A DNA stretch of 64,000 nt. Origin: Siphonodentalium dalli (lineage: Eukaryota; Mollusca; Scaphopoda; Gadilida; Siphonodentaliidae). Where the stretch lies: positions 151,987,151 to 152,051,150 of the forward strand of contig CP136068.1 of the NCBI GenBank assembly GCA_032622095.1, given 5' to 3'. The notes beneath the pieces are model-generated. The model worked only from the letters and a program-made list of their open reading frames with translations, was not told where the DNA came from and ran no database searches. This document shows, one piece after another, positions 1-11,991 of this stretch (its first letter is position 1; each line of letters begins with the position of its first letter). Made by a program: the position numbers and the translations under genes.

Positions 1-1170
1 CTAAATTCTGACAATTGAAAATAACTTATCACATTCTACAATATACAAGTTAGCACTAAATTATGCATGGCATTTGACAAATTGACAATAGCATTTCAGA
101 TTCTACAATATACAAGTTAGCACTTGGAATTGTGACCCTAATTACCCTCCATACATGTGTATGGTCACAATCATTCACAGTAAGGTATAACAGAGATTAA
201 TTCAACATGGCTGTGTTCTGGTTGGCTATCCGTATAGCTCTGAAGTCACGTATCTTCGTCGTCCGGGACCTGGTCACATGACGTCGCAATCAGGTGTACT
301 CGGTCGCTGCTCCGGCAATGTTCGGAATGCAAATCCATGACATATATATAGGCTTATATACGAGAAATGATAATGTGTTCACGCTGGTCGAAGAAAGCGC
401 AATCGTGTCAAGAAATGAACACTCATAATAAGTCCGTGCCTCCATACATCTGATATGTATATACATCAATGGTATTACCTCACTTCTCATAGATATAAGA
501 CCACACCGTGCGTAGCATATACCGGTACTGTGTTATTCGTTCTTAAAACCCAGCTCCTTTTCTCTAGCTCGACTTTCTATTTCTCCGAATGGGTATGTTA
601 TATAATGCTTTATACCATGCACAAGTCGACATTCGTAATCTAGAATGGTCATGTCTCTCAATGTATATGCACAACGAATTCCCACGGGGACCTCTATTCG
701 AGAAATAGTTCACTTCTACCACCCGCCCACAATAACAAACATGTGCATAATGCTTATTAAACCCACGTAATACAATTCCTTGTCAGAAAAGACAGCATGT
801 TAATTTGCATATCAGTTGTATCTATCACATTCAAACATAACACGTCGTCATAATAGAGTCGGAACACTGCGGTTCGTCGACTCAAACCCACGCAATGTTC
901 TTCTGCGAGCGATATTACTATCATACAGATTATTGCGCCGACAGTATATATTATGTATATATACTATGTTGTGTTTACAGCGAAAACAAATAATCTATTA
1001 GATGTTTGCGTATATCGAAGTTTAATTTCGAACAAAACTGTACTGGACAACAGTATATGCCTGGACAATTGTTACCGAGACAAAATCTACGTGTAATTTC
1101 CACCCACACGAGCCGTGTGAAGGGTGTGGTTTTGCTGTCTGCCAAGGACTATTTTCTCCCAGACGTAAAC
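1..1170. other. Non-coding stretch with a short direct repeat
   Basis: I see no gene here. A 24-bp perfect direct repeat starting ATTCTACAATATACAAG lies at 33-56 and 100-123. Positions 858-895 resemble the middle of the R1 repeat (shared GACTCAAACCCAC). All open frames are short and lack recognisable motifs. Confidence 0.6.
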
Positions 1171-1187
1171 GTCTCCTTTATTGATAT

Positions 1188-1724
1188 TTACAGGGGGGGG
1201 GGATCGGAAAAAAATTTCAGGCACGTATGGCATTTTTTCCCTTTCGATCATTTTTTGTACCCACCCACCCCCACCGCCAATTTTTTTTCCGTTTTCGGCA
1301 GTTTTTTCCGACCATTTTTTTGACACCCACCCCCCTTTTAACACTAAAACAGAGATTTGCGGGGGGAAACTCACTGTAAACAGCTGTATATGAATTTCTG
1401 TGCATACTATTTATCATTGATGTTAACATGGACATGTAAATAGGAATGAGTCATTTTGAGGTAAATCGGCCAAAAAAACATGGCTGCCAGCGGCCATCTT
1501 GGATTTCAAAATACAACACGATAACTACCCGCAGTCAGTTTACAGTTAGAATTACATTATTTCTCTCATTCAAAGTGGGTTTGAAGCCCAACTCATTGCC
1601 AAAACAAGCAGGAATTATTTTTTTTAGTTGCGGAAAAAATTGCTTGTTGGTGGCTTTGACCACCCACCCACCCCGGCATACGTGCCGGAATTTTTTTTTT
1701 TCACCCCCCCCCCCCCTGTATTTA
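1188..1724. repeat. Inverted repeat with G/C and A/T homopolymer arms
   Basis: The left arm (about 1188-1230) reads TTTACA, a G run, an A run, then GGCACGTATG. Its reverse complement is at about 1676-1724, with CATACGTGCC, a T run, a C run and TGTA. The ~445 bp between the arms holds further short homopolymers and no gene. This is probably a decayed foldback element. Homopolymer lengths differ between arms, as slippage would produce. Confidence 0.6.
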
Positions 1725-1737
1725 TCGGAAGTTTTTA

Positions 1738-2364
1738 TCTGTATACCTTTCTCGTATTTAATTTCGCTCAATACTATTTTGCGCGCACTCGTCATTGCGC
1801 GAATTTAAAACTGAGCGAAAAATAGTACGACTGAATTTTAATATATACCACAGGGGAAACAAGATAGTTATTTTGATGAGTTACAATCATTACGAACCGT
1901 TAAACACTGAATAGACAATTATGCCTATACATGCATGGACATTATGTTTACATTCGGTCAACCAATATAAAAAATTCAAAACCATTATACCCAAATCATG
2001 GTAACGTCGACGATGTTGAAATGCTTGTAAGAAATGCACATATTCTAGATTGCGTGTGCTTGAAAGCACGCCCCCACCCTCCACCTCCAGTCACACGGAG
2101 TGACCATATAGTCTGAGTTAGCCATGTCATCCACCCCACAGCCAAGTGTTGATTTTTCGGAAGTCAATTGCCTTCACCGTTGTGGTTTCTGTTTTCGAGT
2201 ATCTTCAGAAACGACTGAGAACTGAAATCCAAGATCCAAGACTTATACGAAAATAGTTTTGTCAGCTTTGAATACGCTCATATAGGTGCGCGAATTTAAA
2301 GTACGCGAATTCAAAACTGAGCGAAAAATAGTACTGCGCGAATTTAAATACGAGTAAGGTATAT
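1738..2364. repeat. Inverted repeat pair around GCGCGAATTTAAA
   Basis: About 1738-1830 and 2283-2364 are inverted, imperfect copies sharing CTCGTATTTAA, GAGCGAAAAATAGTAC and GCGCGAATTTAAA. The left arm is itself partly palindromic. The 450 bp between them has no recognisable gene. The right arm abuts the start of R1 copy 1, so this may be part of a larger composite repeat. Confidence 0.55.
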
Positions 2365-3049
2365 CAATGTAATTTCTCATTGTATATAATATTATAAAAC
2401 TGCGTTTTAAGTCTGTTAATGGGCTCGTTACTGGACATTCGTAAAATAAATGGTCTCGGGCTACGCCCTCGACCATCTAGTTTACGAATGTCCATAGCTC
2501 GTCCATTAACCCTGACAGAAATTCCAGTCTGGACTACTGCCTTTCGTCGACTCAAACCCACACACGGTCCTAATTTGGTATTTTCCTTACGTTCGTTGGC
2601 GTGGTAAATATGATGGAGTGTCTCCGACCGTCTGGCACAGCGTGGAACATAAGGCTCTGTCAAACATTATAGTTCTGGCTACACTTTCATTTGGTTATAA
2701 GCCTCACCAATAGCATGTCGTCTCGGTCTTATTAGTCGCCATTATAACGGTCCCCGGGTCAGTAAAAATCCTTCATGGGTCGGTCAATGTCTGTCTGTGT
2801 CTTCTTTAACGGCCAACTTGATGACATATGTCGTATATAATGTGATCTGGTGATTCGAAAATTAAGTGGGCAATTATGATGATCCAGACGATATACGTTC
2901 CGGACACGTATGCGCTTTTTTATTTTAACCTATCTTGGCACCCACCATCCTCTTTTCGTTTATGTTTGAAATTTTGTTCCGTCGTATTTTCAGAGACACG
3001 CCCCTTTTTCGAAGATTTATGACAAATGTCTACACGATAACATAATTAC
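2362..3049 (+). repeat. R1 dispersed repeat, copy 1 (uninterrupted)
   Basis: Repeat unit beginning TATCAATGTAATTT and ending near ACGATAACATAAT. It recurs at 5405-6670 with two insertions and as a 5' fragment at 5042-5203. It contains a hairpin at 2432-2494 whose arms are TGGACATTCGTAAA and TTTACGAATGTCCA. No coding capacity is evident. This copy serves as the empty-site reference for the two insertions in the other copy. I do not recognise the family. Confidence 0.8.
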
Positions 3050-3890
3050 TCAATTTAGTTCATGATCCTATACCCTTATTCCATTCAATAACCCTATTCT
3101 ATAAATTGTGATATTAAACGTCCAATTAATAACAGGAAATAGTGCCAGGTGATCTTTGACTTCCGGTTTGTCGTCTGTTTACATCCCATACGCTACGCCT
3201 CAAAATACTACGGTTTGCAATATTTTTCCAACAAACTATAATGAACGAAGAGGTTGAAAAAGTTATGTCATTAAATATACACCATTAAATACGCCAATAA
3301 GTCTTTATTTATCTGGGAATATTTCTTTACGCAGCAAACAACGCATAGTTACGTGAAACGTCATCGCAATTGGTGTTGGTGTTGTTGGCCGAATATATTC
3401 ACGGTGTTAAGCAGTTTTTGGAAATAAAGATTACGCGCATCTTGTTTGCTTAAATTTCCATTGAAATCAACCATGACAATGACATTACCCAATGGTGAAT
3501 AATATATGTAACCATTATATCTGGCACATTCTGAACGTACTCACCATAGAACTCAGTAGTTTGTTGATGGGAGATACACTTGGAAAACATAGAGGAAATT
3601 ATCTGGGGACAGCAGTAATTGTATGCCGCATATTCGATCGTCGTCGCATGAAATAACAGACACGCAATGGACCTTTCCACAGCTGCCAATTAAAAAAAAA
3701 TGGCTGCATTGAAAAATCTGCTGCCCTAATTTTGATATCCATGCATACATTATGTACATTCAGTGTTAAATTGGCTATATTCAAACAACTTTTTGGTTGT
3801 CAAATCATAATATACTGAGATTTATATTTGCGGCATGATGTTATAAATTTATCCGTGATACAATGTTTTTCATTTAGCATGACACTTGTC
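3050..3890. other. Non-coding, no feature seen
   Basis: AT-rich sequence. Short open frames on the minus strand (3450-3784) overlap one another and show no motif. I see no repeat or RNA gene. Confidence 0.5.
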
Positions 3891-4006
3891 ATAATTCTCA
3901 CATTTAATGACAAAACGAATGTGTGTTCTCTGGTTTAGATATATTAACATAATTTTCACATTTAATAACAAAACGAATGTGTGTTCTCTGGTTTGGATAT
4001 ATTAAA
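3891..4006 (+). repeat. 58-bp tandem duplication
   Basis: Two near-identical 58 bp units (3891-3948 and 3949-4006), each containing ACAAAACGAATGTGTG and TTCTCTGGTTT. They differ at only a few bases, so the duplication is recent. Confidence 0.85.
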
Positions 4007-4136
4007 GAGTTCAGGGATCTGTCTCTCTGTTCTGGTCTGTTTGCGATTTTTCTTTCAAAGTCCTTAACCGATTTCAACCAAATTGGGGGTGGTGCCTCTG
4101 GGTACCCCGCCAGATGTTACATAACGGCCTTATTTA

Positions 4137-5041
4137 TTCAATTAAAAATTTTAAACAAATTGTTTTTTTTCTTCAAAAGTTCCAGTCTAAAAATCTAAAA
4201 AGAAAATCTAAAAATTAAATTTAAGAAAGAAATTAAAAATTAAATTAAAACAAATTTAAAAGTTTCAATCTAAAAATCTGGAAAAAAAATAAAACCTTAG
4301 AAAAAATTACAAAATTTCATTTAAAATTGTTTTTTTAATTAAAAAAAAATTCAATTATTGTTTTGTTCAACAGCAGATCAGAGTTTGATCTAAAAAAATT
4401 TAAAAATTTAAATTAAATAAAAAAGATTTAAATCAAACTGTTTAAAAGATAAAAAAAAAAATGCACGAATCACATACATGAGTCTGTTTCAGCTAGTTAA
4501 CATAAGGGCAAGTGCTGATGTGTTCACTTCGGAAGTCGATCTCGGGTAACAGACAATATTTATATGGATAAAGTATTTTCACGAGTGGGCGGTACTACCG
4601 CAGTTTGTGTGTCCTCTGTGGAAAGCTCCATGGTCATATCGTTTGTGTAAAATCGTACCAATTCGATAGCGCTCATCTAGAGGTGATCCTAAAAATTCAT
4701 GTTATTTTTCAAAACAATTCTCAAATAATTGTACGTTGCAGGATGCCCGAACGTGAATTCAAATGTTAGATCCAAGGGCTGACGTTGGCTGACAAGGGCT
4801 GACACTGGCTGCTGACGAATTTTAACGAATTTAGTCAAATATCGATGGTTCCCGTCCGGAGGTAACACAGAAGATCATATGAAGGAAAACTTCCCACCAC
4901 TAGTAGAAAGCTAGCAGTTCCAGTCGGCTTCCGTATATAGACACTTTGAATTTGAAGACAAAAATGATGTTTGTGTTTTCATGATGGATTCTGCTTAACT
5001 ATGGTTTATTTTACTGTGGATTCCAAAAACACCATCATCTG
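4137..5041. other. A/T low-complexity tract, then unassigned sequence
   Basis: Positions 4137-4460 are almost pure A/T with many TTTAAAA/AAATTTA motifs (low complexity). Positions 4772-4816 contain a short iteration of GGCTGAC. Nothing else is recognisable up to the next R1 fragment. Confidence 0.6.
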
Positions 5042-5203
5042 TATCAATGTAATTTTTCCTTGTATATTATTAAACTGTGTTTAAGTCGTTTAATGGACTC
5101 GACACTGGACATTCGTAAACTAAATAGTCTCGGGTTACGCCCTTGACCATCTATTATACGAATGTCCAGTAGCTCGACCATTAACCCTGACCGAAAAACT
5201 GCC
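5042..5203 (+). repeat. R1 dispersed repeat, 5' fragment
   Basis: Matches the first ~160 bp of R1 copy 1, including the hairpin (5106-5168) with arms around TGGACATTCG. Similarity fades after CCATTAACCCTGACCG. It lies ~360 bp upstream of a longer copy in the same orientation. Confidence 0.8.
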
Positions 5204-5800
5204 TGCGCCTTGATTGGTGCTTGAGGCGTCTTCACTTGGCCGTTATTCGTCAATCGTCTGCTCCTTAAAAGGACAGCAGCTGACTCCAGCAAGGCACAAT
5301 TACTCCGGGATTGTCGACAAGTCCCTAATTAAGAGATACACCGTCATCTTCAAAAGAACTTCACAGTGGTGGCACAGAACAATATCTTTTTTTTATCATC
5401 TGTATATCAATGTAATTTCTCCTCGTATAGTATAAAACTGTGTTTTAAGTCGGTTAATGGCCTCGCTACTGGACTCGGGCTACGCCTTTCAGTTCATGAA
5501 TGTCCAGTAGCTCGTCCATTAATAATGACAGAGCGTCCATTCTGGAGCACTGAGGTTCGTCCACTCAAACCCACACACGGTCCTAATTTGGTGTTGTCCT
5601 TATGTCCGTTGACGTCCTTACGTTCGTTGACGTGGTAAATATCATGGAGTGTCTCTGGTCGCCTGGTACAGCGTGGAACATATTAAAGGCTCTGTCAAAA
5701 ATAAGCTCTGGCTTCACTTTAATTTGGTTATAAGCCCCATCAATAGTATGTCGCATCGGTCTTATTAGTCGCCAATTATAACGGTCCCCGGGTCAGTGTA

Positions 5801-5956
5801 CAGTAATGCCCTAAATAATCGACTTGTTGCCATTCATCGGAAAGCTCTCACGGAGAGCTTTCCGGTAATGGCAACATGCCATATTTCCGACTAAATCCTG
5901 AAAAATTACCCATAATTATGATGTGATTAAGCAGTCGATTATTTAGGGCATTACTG
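5801..5956. mobile_element. TA-target foldback MITE (CAGTAATGC family)
   Basis: 156 bp palindromic element with termini CAGTAATGCCCTAAATAATC and the reverse complement, flanked by TA (5799-5800, 5957-5958). The centre is GGAAAGCTCTC...GAGAGCTTTCC. R1 copy 1 lacks the insert at the equivalent point after GGGTCAGTA, supporting a TA target duplication. TA targets are typical of Tc1/mariner-type elements. No transposase is present, so it is nonautonomous. Confidence 0.9.
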
Positions 5957-6001
5957 TAGATGCTCCTTGGATCTGTCAATGTCTGTCTGGATCTTCTCTA
6001 A

Positions 6002-6215
6002 CCCGTTCATGGCTGGAGGTTTCTGAAATTTTGCGAAAACCTTGTGCCAATGCATTCTCTTGTATATGCGAGAATAAATTGGCATAACAATATTTACCTT
6101 GACCTTGTGAGCCAGTGCATTTTCTTATATATGCGAGGCTCCCTAAGGGAGACTGGCACTGGCACTGGCACATGGTATTTAATGCTGCACCAGCGCAGCT
6201 CCCGGCGTGAAAGGG
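6002..6215. mobile_element. TTAA hairpin element, type 3 termini
   Basis: 214 bp. Left end CCCGTTCATGGCTGGAG; right end the inverse of CCCTTTCACGCCGGGAG; flanked by CTAA (5998-6001) and TTAA (6216-6219). R1 copy 1 has an uninterrupted TTAA at the equivalent place (after TGTCTTCTT, near 2808). It carries two degraded copies of the shared hairpin module; the first has lost most of its distal arm. TTAA duplication suggests mobilisation by a piggyBac-like transposase (inference). Confidence 0.82.
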
Positions 6216-6670
6216 TTAAGGACTTAATTTCCGAATTGGCCTGGGAGTGTCCATCAAGTGATAGAAATTCCCAGATTCACCCCAAAACTTCCCCCGTTAT
6301 TTATCCCAGCATGCATCACAATTCACAACTCAGAGATATAGTTATTCCCCTTCCGTTGATAATAATAAACTGGCAGTACATACCAGATTGAAATTAAGCA
6401 CAGAACACACGTCGATACATTGAGGGAAAAAACATGTTCACAGTTTATTCGAGTGAATAAGTTGATAATACAATGTTTTGGAGCTTCCTCTTTTAAATGG
6501 TATATAATATGGAATATGTCGTATATAATGTGATCTGGTGATTCGTAAATTAACTAGGAAATTATTCTGATCCAGACGAAAACATATACCACCCTCTTTT
6601 CTTAATTGTTCTTTTGTTCCGGCTATTTTTTCGAAGACTTGGTGACAAATATCTACAGGATAACATAATC

Positions 6671-7537
6671 GTTTAACATGTCACATATATGTTCATTATT
6701 GGTACTGTGCAATACTTTGTTACCAAGTTGGAGACACGCTCAATAGAAGTTTTTTGTTTTTTTATTATATGCGTGATTTTTTTTTTATGTGTTTTATTTT
6801 TATCAACTTGTTCGATACTTAAACCTTTTCCTATTGCGAACCTGCTGTCATAAACATTGAACACCCATAAGTGTACTGAAGTCACAGTGATTGCTCGTTT
6901 TAAAATTTTCATAATGTCCTTAATTGTCTTAACAAATCGTCAAGTCGCGCAAAACACATCCTTTGAGTTAAAATAGAATAAAATGTAACTGATGACTAAT
7001 ATACATATATACGTGGAGTCGTGGACACATCCTTTAGTGTGAATTTGAGGCGTACCCTTGTGTTGCCTCGTTCTGTGCATGATGAGTAACATCATAAATG
7101 AAGGTGCGGTAGAACATCAAACAATTAAAGGCCAAAATAATTTTCGAACCGCACCTATACTTTCTAACCAGGGTTATGCCACTTGTTTCTATAAATTGTA
7201 TATCAGTTATAGCGCGATAACTTGAACATATACGTCAACCAATTTCATTAATATTTGGTAAATGGATCGTTCACATTAATATCTCCATCAAGTTCGAAAA
7301 TCAGTTTTTTTTTCGATTTTCCTGAGTTACGGCCCTTAGTTTGGTGGTATATAAGCTGCGTACCAGCCTTTTGGTCCAATCATTTAACAGATGTACGAAT
7401 GGTGCGTACCGCTTATAAATTACCAGACTCCCAATTATAAGAAAAGCGGATCATGGTTGACAACCTCAGTGATATATACTTTATGTTTTTCTCCATCTGT
7501 CTAACTCTATCGGAACTGGTTTGATATGCGAAGTCAT
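6671..7537. other. Non-coding, no feature seen
   Basis: AT-rich. Poly-T/poly-A runs at 6750-6800. No gene, RNA or clear repeat recognised. Confidence 0.5.
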
Positions 7538-7638
7538 AAAAACACCGCTCCTGGGTTGGCTGGATCGTATAAAATCCACTGCTCAAATTAAAAACCGCTC
7601 TGGGCTGGCTGGATCGTAAAATCCACTGCTCAAATTAG
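7538..7638 (+). repeat. ~50-bp tandem duplication
   Basis: Two units (7538-7590 and 7591-7638) sharing GGCTGGATCGTA and AAATCCACTGCTCAAATTA, differing by a few small indels. No function is evident. Confidence 0.85.
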
Positions 7639-8607
7639 CAATGACGCGAACAAGTTATCGGGGAATCTAGAGAACTATTTATTTATAAGCCGCGGCCACC
7701 TTGAGATCTTATTAATTGGCACTACACAGAAGTAATTCTCGTTGGTGTTTATTAGTTTTGATATCACTACTTGCAATAAAATTGTCGACCCTAATATAGA
7801 TCGCAGTGAGATTTCTAGGTGATTAGACGAACATAATAGAACAGTACACACAAGAAAACTAAGATGCATGCATCAGGTCAGCCATGAACTATTTAGCATA
7901 GAATAATTCAGTTCGGTTGCAGTTTCACAACGTTACAACTGACATACGATTACACCTTGAATGTGGAACTATGTAAGAGTGAATATTAATGTTCTAAATC
8001 CCATGTTTCACCTTTAGTGGTAATGGGGTCGTACTTTATTAACACGCAAGTAGTGTAATTAAGTACGAGTAATTAGAAGTAACAAATCGTTTAGTTTCTA
8101 TCGTATCGGCTAAAAGGGGTGAGCAGATTGCTGATGATGAATGCTCTCGTTAGCTGCCAATATAATGTGCATATTTTCCCCGTTACGTTTATACACTGTA
8201 GCATTGGCGGGCCAGAGTGTGTTGACGTGTTAAGTGTTTGGTTCATTAATAACAGATCAGCAGGGATTTGTCGTGATAACGTATACGTGGAAATATGCTA
8301 CCTAAACGGTTAAATTAACGGTTGATCTATTACACCACCGTGTATACTCGGTTTAAATAGGTATATTATATAGGGACGTGTGCTCAATTTTGGTGCGGAC
8401 CGATGATAAAAAAAAATCAGAGGTAAATGTCGGCGGGCGGGAGGGCCATTTTTTCAATAATTTTTAAAGAAATTGAACAGTTGCAGCAGCAGCCAAAAAA
8501 AGGGTGTACAATTGGCAAATGATGAGGGGCGGCGTGACGTGTAACTAGGATTGAAATTAGATATGCAATTTGGAGATTATTGGATGAGGGATGTTATATT
8601 AATTATA
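7639..8607. other. Non-coding, no feature seen
   Basis: Short open frames at 7675-7869 and 8119-8313 have no motif. Positions 8400-8540 are purine-rich. Nothing recognised. Confidence 0.5.
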
Positions 8608-8611
8608 TTAA

Positions 8612-9103
8612 AGGGACGACGGGGCTTAGTTGTCGAAAATATTCATATTTGTTCCAAACACCGTAAACAGAAAAATATTAAAACGCATATACATTTTGGT
8701 TCAAATATACGATCACTATCGCGTAAACATCATGCTCACATAAAGACCTACTAAATTTTACCTAAACAAGAGTCTGATTGTGTTATAGAAGGCAGCACAA
8801 TGCTACTGGCTAATCACACACAAATGGTATAAACGCTCTTTATTATTTCCAAATAAGGAATTGAGCAACAAAGAACGCTCTTTATGTTTACCATCATAAT
8901 ATAAAGAAACACCAAGAAAGTAACTTTTTATGCTTTGTTTACATAACAATCGTCAAATTTACGACAATAACATACTGTTTATGAGATATTTCTCATTTGT
9001 ATATTAACAAAGTATGTCTATATTTGAATATTATTTTCGTTTGTAGCGGTTTTTGACAGGTGGAAATATGTTCACAGGATACCCACCAAGGCCTTCCGTA
9101 CCT
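8612..9103. mobile_element. TTAA-flanked ~490 bp element, copy 1
   Basis: 492 bp, flanked by TTAA at 8608-8611 and 9104-9107. Left end AGGGACGACGGGGCTTAG; right end the inverse of AGGTACGGAAGGCCTTGG. It is about 85-90% similar by eye to the element at 11992-12485, including ATTCATATTTGTTCC and AACGCTCTTTAT. The internal 67-aa open frame (8551-8754) starts outside the element and is probably not a gene. Nonautonomous and piggyBac-like by target site only. Confidence 0.85.
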
Positions 9104-9370
9104 TTAAGGTATACTGCAACTTTGTTTCTTGTCAATAGCAGAATACATAATGCTATTAAGAAGTGACACAAAACACAGAACATTTTTTTTAATTATAAGT
9201 ATTGAGCAGTGAGAAATATTTGAGTCGAGGAAACCAGTAACGAAAGGCGATATTAACATGATTTCTGTCAGCGAATAATTGTTTACGTTCCAATGAATAT
9301 TAAAATGTACTGAAAACAAACTGCTAATGGGTGCCAGACTTTCATAAACACAAATTATGTATTAATGGTG

Positions 9371-9645
9371 TAACGACATATTTCGTTCTTAATTGTCTAA
9401 AAAAATAGGGGATGGGGATGTTTGGATCTCTAGTTTAACGACATTTTTCGGTCTTTAATAGTTTAATGACATTTTTCGGTCTTTATAATATCTCAAGATA
9501 TAGGGGGTATTTGGATCTCTAGTTTAACGACATTTTTCGGTCTTTATAGTTTAACGACATTCTCGGTCTTTAATATTTCAAGATATAGGGGCCCTTAGTG
9601 TGTATTTGGATCTCTAGTTTAACGACATTTTTCGGTCTTTGATAG
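9371..9645 (+). repeat. Irregular tandem repeat of a TAACGACATTTTTCGG motif
   Basis: The motif TAACGACATTTTTCGG with GTCTTT recurs about six times, mixed with TTGGATCTCTAG (three times) and TCAAGATATAGGGG (twice). This gives a roughly 100 bp higher-order unit with internal sub-repeats. It lies directly upstream of the 485 bp duplication. Confidence 0.75.
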
Positions 9646-9710
9646 CAAAATGGAAGAAGTACATCTTTGGAAAGATGTGGTGGCCCTAAAAAGGAAAGTT
9701 GTTTGGTGAT

Positions 9711-10680
9711 CTTGAAATGCAGTTTTTCTGAACAGTCTTCCTTGATTAAAGTGATGTGAAACACTCCGGCAGACACCGGGCAGAGTGATCAAATAGAAAT
9801 TAAGAATAATCATTCTCAAAGTAGTTATTTGTTACGAATATTAATCCAAATGGATGATACACAACGTCATTCTTATATATTAGTTAAATGCAATGACTCT
9901 CGATGGCGAAATCATTTTTGTTTAATTATAGCCGATAGTTGCGCCCCGAATCGAGATGTAAATATTTACAATTTGGAGTAGTTCAGACGATGTTCTCTAT
10001 GAAGTGGGGTGGTAGATATTTTTGGAAATTTTCAGTGATGTTAGTAGAATGATAACATTCCCCAGGTTGGCAAAGTGCCTGAGCACTAACTTATCAATTT
10101 CTCGCACCCGAAAAAGTCCATAACAAGTCCATAATATGTCTTTAAGCATATATATAAATCTCCGAAAACCAAAATTCTAAAGCATTAAACGATTTCTTGA
10201 AATACAGTTTTTCTGAACAGTCTTCCTTGATTAAAGTGATGTGAAACACTCCGGCAGACACCGGGCAGAGTGATCAAATAGAAATTAAGAATAATCTTTC
10301 TCAAAGTAGTTATTCGTTACGAATATTAATCCAAATGGATGATACACAACGTCATTCTTATATATTAGTTAAATGCAATGACTCTCGATGGCGAAATCAT
10401 TTTTGTTTAATTATAGCCGATAGTTGCGCCCCGAATCGAGATGTAAATATTTACAATTTGGAGTAGTTCAGACGATGTTCTCTATGAAGTGGTGTGGCAG
10501 ATTTTTTTGGAAATTTTCAGTGATGTTAGTAGAATGATAACATTCCCCATGTTGGCAAAGTGCCTGAGCACTAACTTATCAATTTCTCGCACCCGAAAAA
10601 GTCCATAACAAGTCCATAATATGTCTTTAAGCATATATATAAATCTCCGAAAACAAAAATTCTAAAGCATTAAACGATTT
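9711..10680 (+). repeat. 485-bp tandem duplication
   Basis: Two units of exactly 485 bp (9711-10195 and 10196-10680), each starting CTTGAAAT.CAGTTTTTCTG and ending TAAACGATTT. They differ at only a handful of bases by eye (for example ATCATTCTC/ATCTTTCTC). A much more diverged, interrupted relative is at 29177-30850, so the unit belongs to a dispersed family and the tandem copy is recent. No coding region was found. Confidence 0.92.
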
Positions 10681-10690
10681 GCTATATTTC

Positions 10691-10813
10691 CAGGGCATAT
10701 ATTTCATCTGATTTTGCGAGAATCCATATATACTTTTTCACGAGAATCCAGGGTAATTTGCGAGAATATTTACGAGAATCTAGATTTGGATTCTCGCCGA
10801 AATATAAGCCCTG
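10691..10813. mobile_element. Small hAT-like MITE with CAGGGC termini
   Basis: 123 bp with 15-bp inverted ends CAGGGCATATATTTC and CAGGGCTTATATTTC (the latter read on the minus strand). The interior has repeated CGAGAATC motifs in both orientations, like subterminal transposase-binding repeats. CAGGG-type ends are common in hAT elements. I could not find a matching 8-bp target duplication (TATATTTC versus ATATCACT), so the class is tentative. Confidence 0.6.
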
Positions 10814-11987
10814 ATATCACTCTGAAGTGTGCCTAAATGGCATAAATTGTACCGTGGTTCCCATGTTCGCCAAAGTGGCATAAATTTATTTCAGGATAAT
10901 ACTAATTTTAGGCATTCATTTATATCACTGATATCAGGACAATAAATAGCCATTTCCATTGCATGGAACAAAGAGCGTTATTGTTTATCGGTGTTGTTTT
11001 TGGAAGTGGTGGTAGTTAAATTTTATACATTTCGACCCCAATAAGTATTTCCGAACAAATGAATTATTAACAAGCGTGACATGACATCATTGACGAAGAT
11101 AATTAACACCGATCTACAAGCAATTAAAGTCTTAAAATGAGCTAAAATTTAACATTTTCTTTAAAAAATTTACATTTTTATCTCTCGCGACATAATTGTC
11201 ACCAATAAAAACAAATTTGATTCATCGTGGAAGTTAGTCGGTGACTATAAATAATGTCACCATTCAACTGAATGTTGTTGAGCATATTTCAACCAATTTT
11301 GGAAGTTTAAATGAATATTTTCTTCACACGCAAAGTAAAATTGACAAATTTCAGGATTTTAGCCTGCTTCGTTGGGACCAAAATTTGTTGTGCACACTCA
11401 AGAAACGTCTACCGACACTCGCTAGGCCAAATTATGCCATGACCATGCTATAAACTAGCTTGAAATTGGCAAAACAATGAATTTTTTTTGGTTGAAAAAA
11501 TTTACATGGGAATCTCCAGTCCATATATACTATAGGCATAGAGAACGATTATTTTTCGATAAAAACGAAAATAATGCGAAATGAAATTCGGCACTCGTCA
11601 GAATGGTGCAGAATAACATACGAGTCTTGTTATATGCGAAAATTTGACCTCATTCGATAAATTAGTCTCGTAATTAAGGAATGTGGAATTCCGTCGCACT
11701 GTAGTGTTACTGTACATGGCCGACGCAATTTTGAAATGTAAACACGCATCAAACACGCATCAAATTTACCTTTTGTGAGAATAACAAAAGCGCAACCTTG
11801 ATCAAAGTAATACAATACACAACAACACATAGAATAAAACTGATATAAGTGAGAATAAGACGCGTATTCAGACGTGGAATTTGACAACATTTCTTCGCTA
11901 TAAATATATCTGACCCAGATAGCCGAGATGCAGCTGTTTTGCGCACGTCACTTTCCATATTTGGAATTTCCATATATGGGATTTGTG
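10814..11987. other. Non-coding, no feature seen
   Basis: AT-rich. Open frames at 11241-11453 and 11630-11997 show no domain. A short direct repeat (AACACGCATCAAA) is at 11739-11765. No RNA gene recognised. Confidence 0.5.
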
Positions 11988-11991
11988 TTAA

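Larger units (their letters stand above)
5405..6670 (+). repeat. R1 dispersed repeat, copy 3, with two nested MITEs
   Basis: Begins TATCAATGTAATTTCTCC and follows R1 copy 1 through GGTCCCCGGGTCAGT. It is interrupted by a TA-flanked MITE (5801-5956) and then a TTAA-flanked hairpin element (6002-6215). The R1 tail resumes near 6511 (GTCGTATATAATGTGATC) and ends near 6670. About 290 bp between 6220 and 6510 have no counterpart in copy 1. A small internal duplication (CCTTA.GT.CGTTGACGT) is at about 5600-5635. Confidence 0.8.

Noticed and set aside
2364-2663. 99-aa minus-strand ORF in R1 and its partial match at 5044-5292
   Set aside because: Similarity between the two is at DNA level across a hairpin. 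The frames break at different places and no domain is present.
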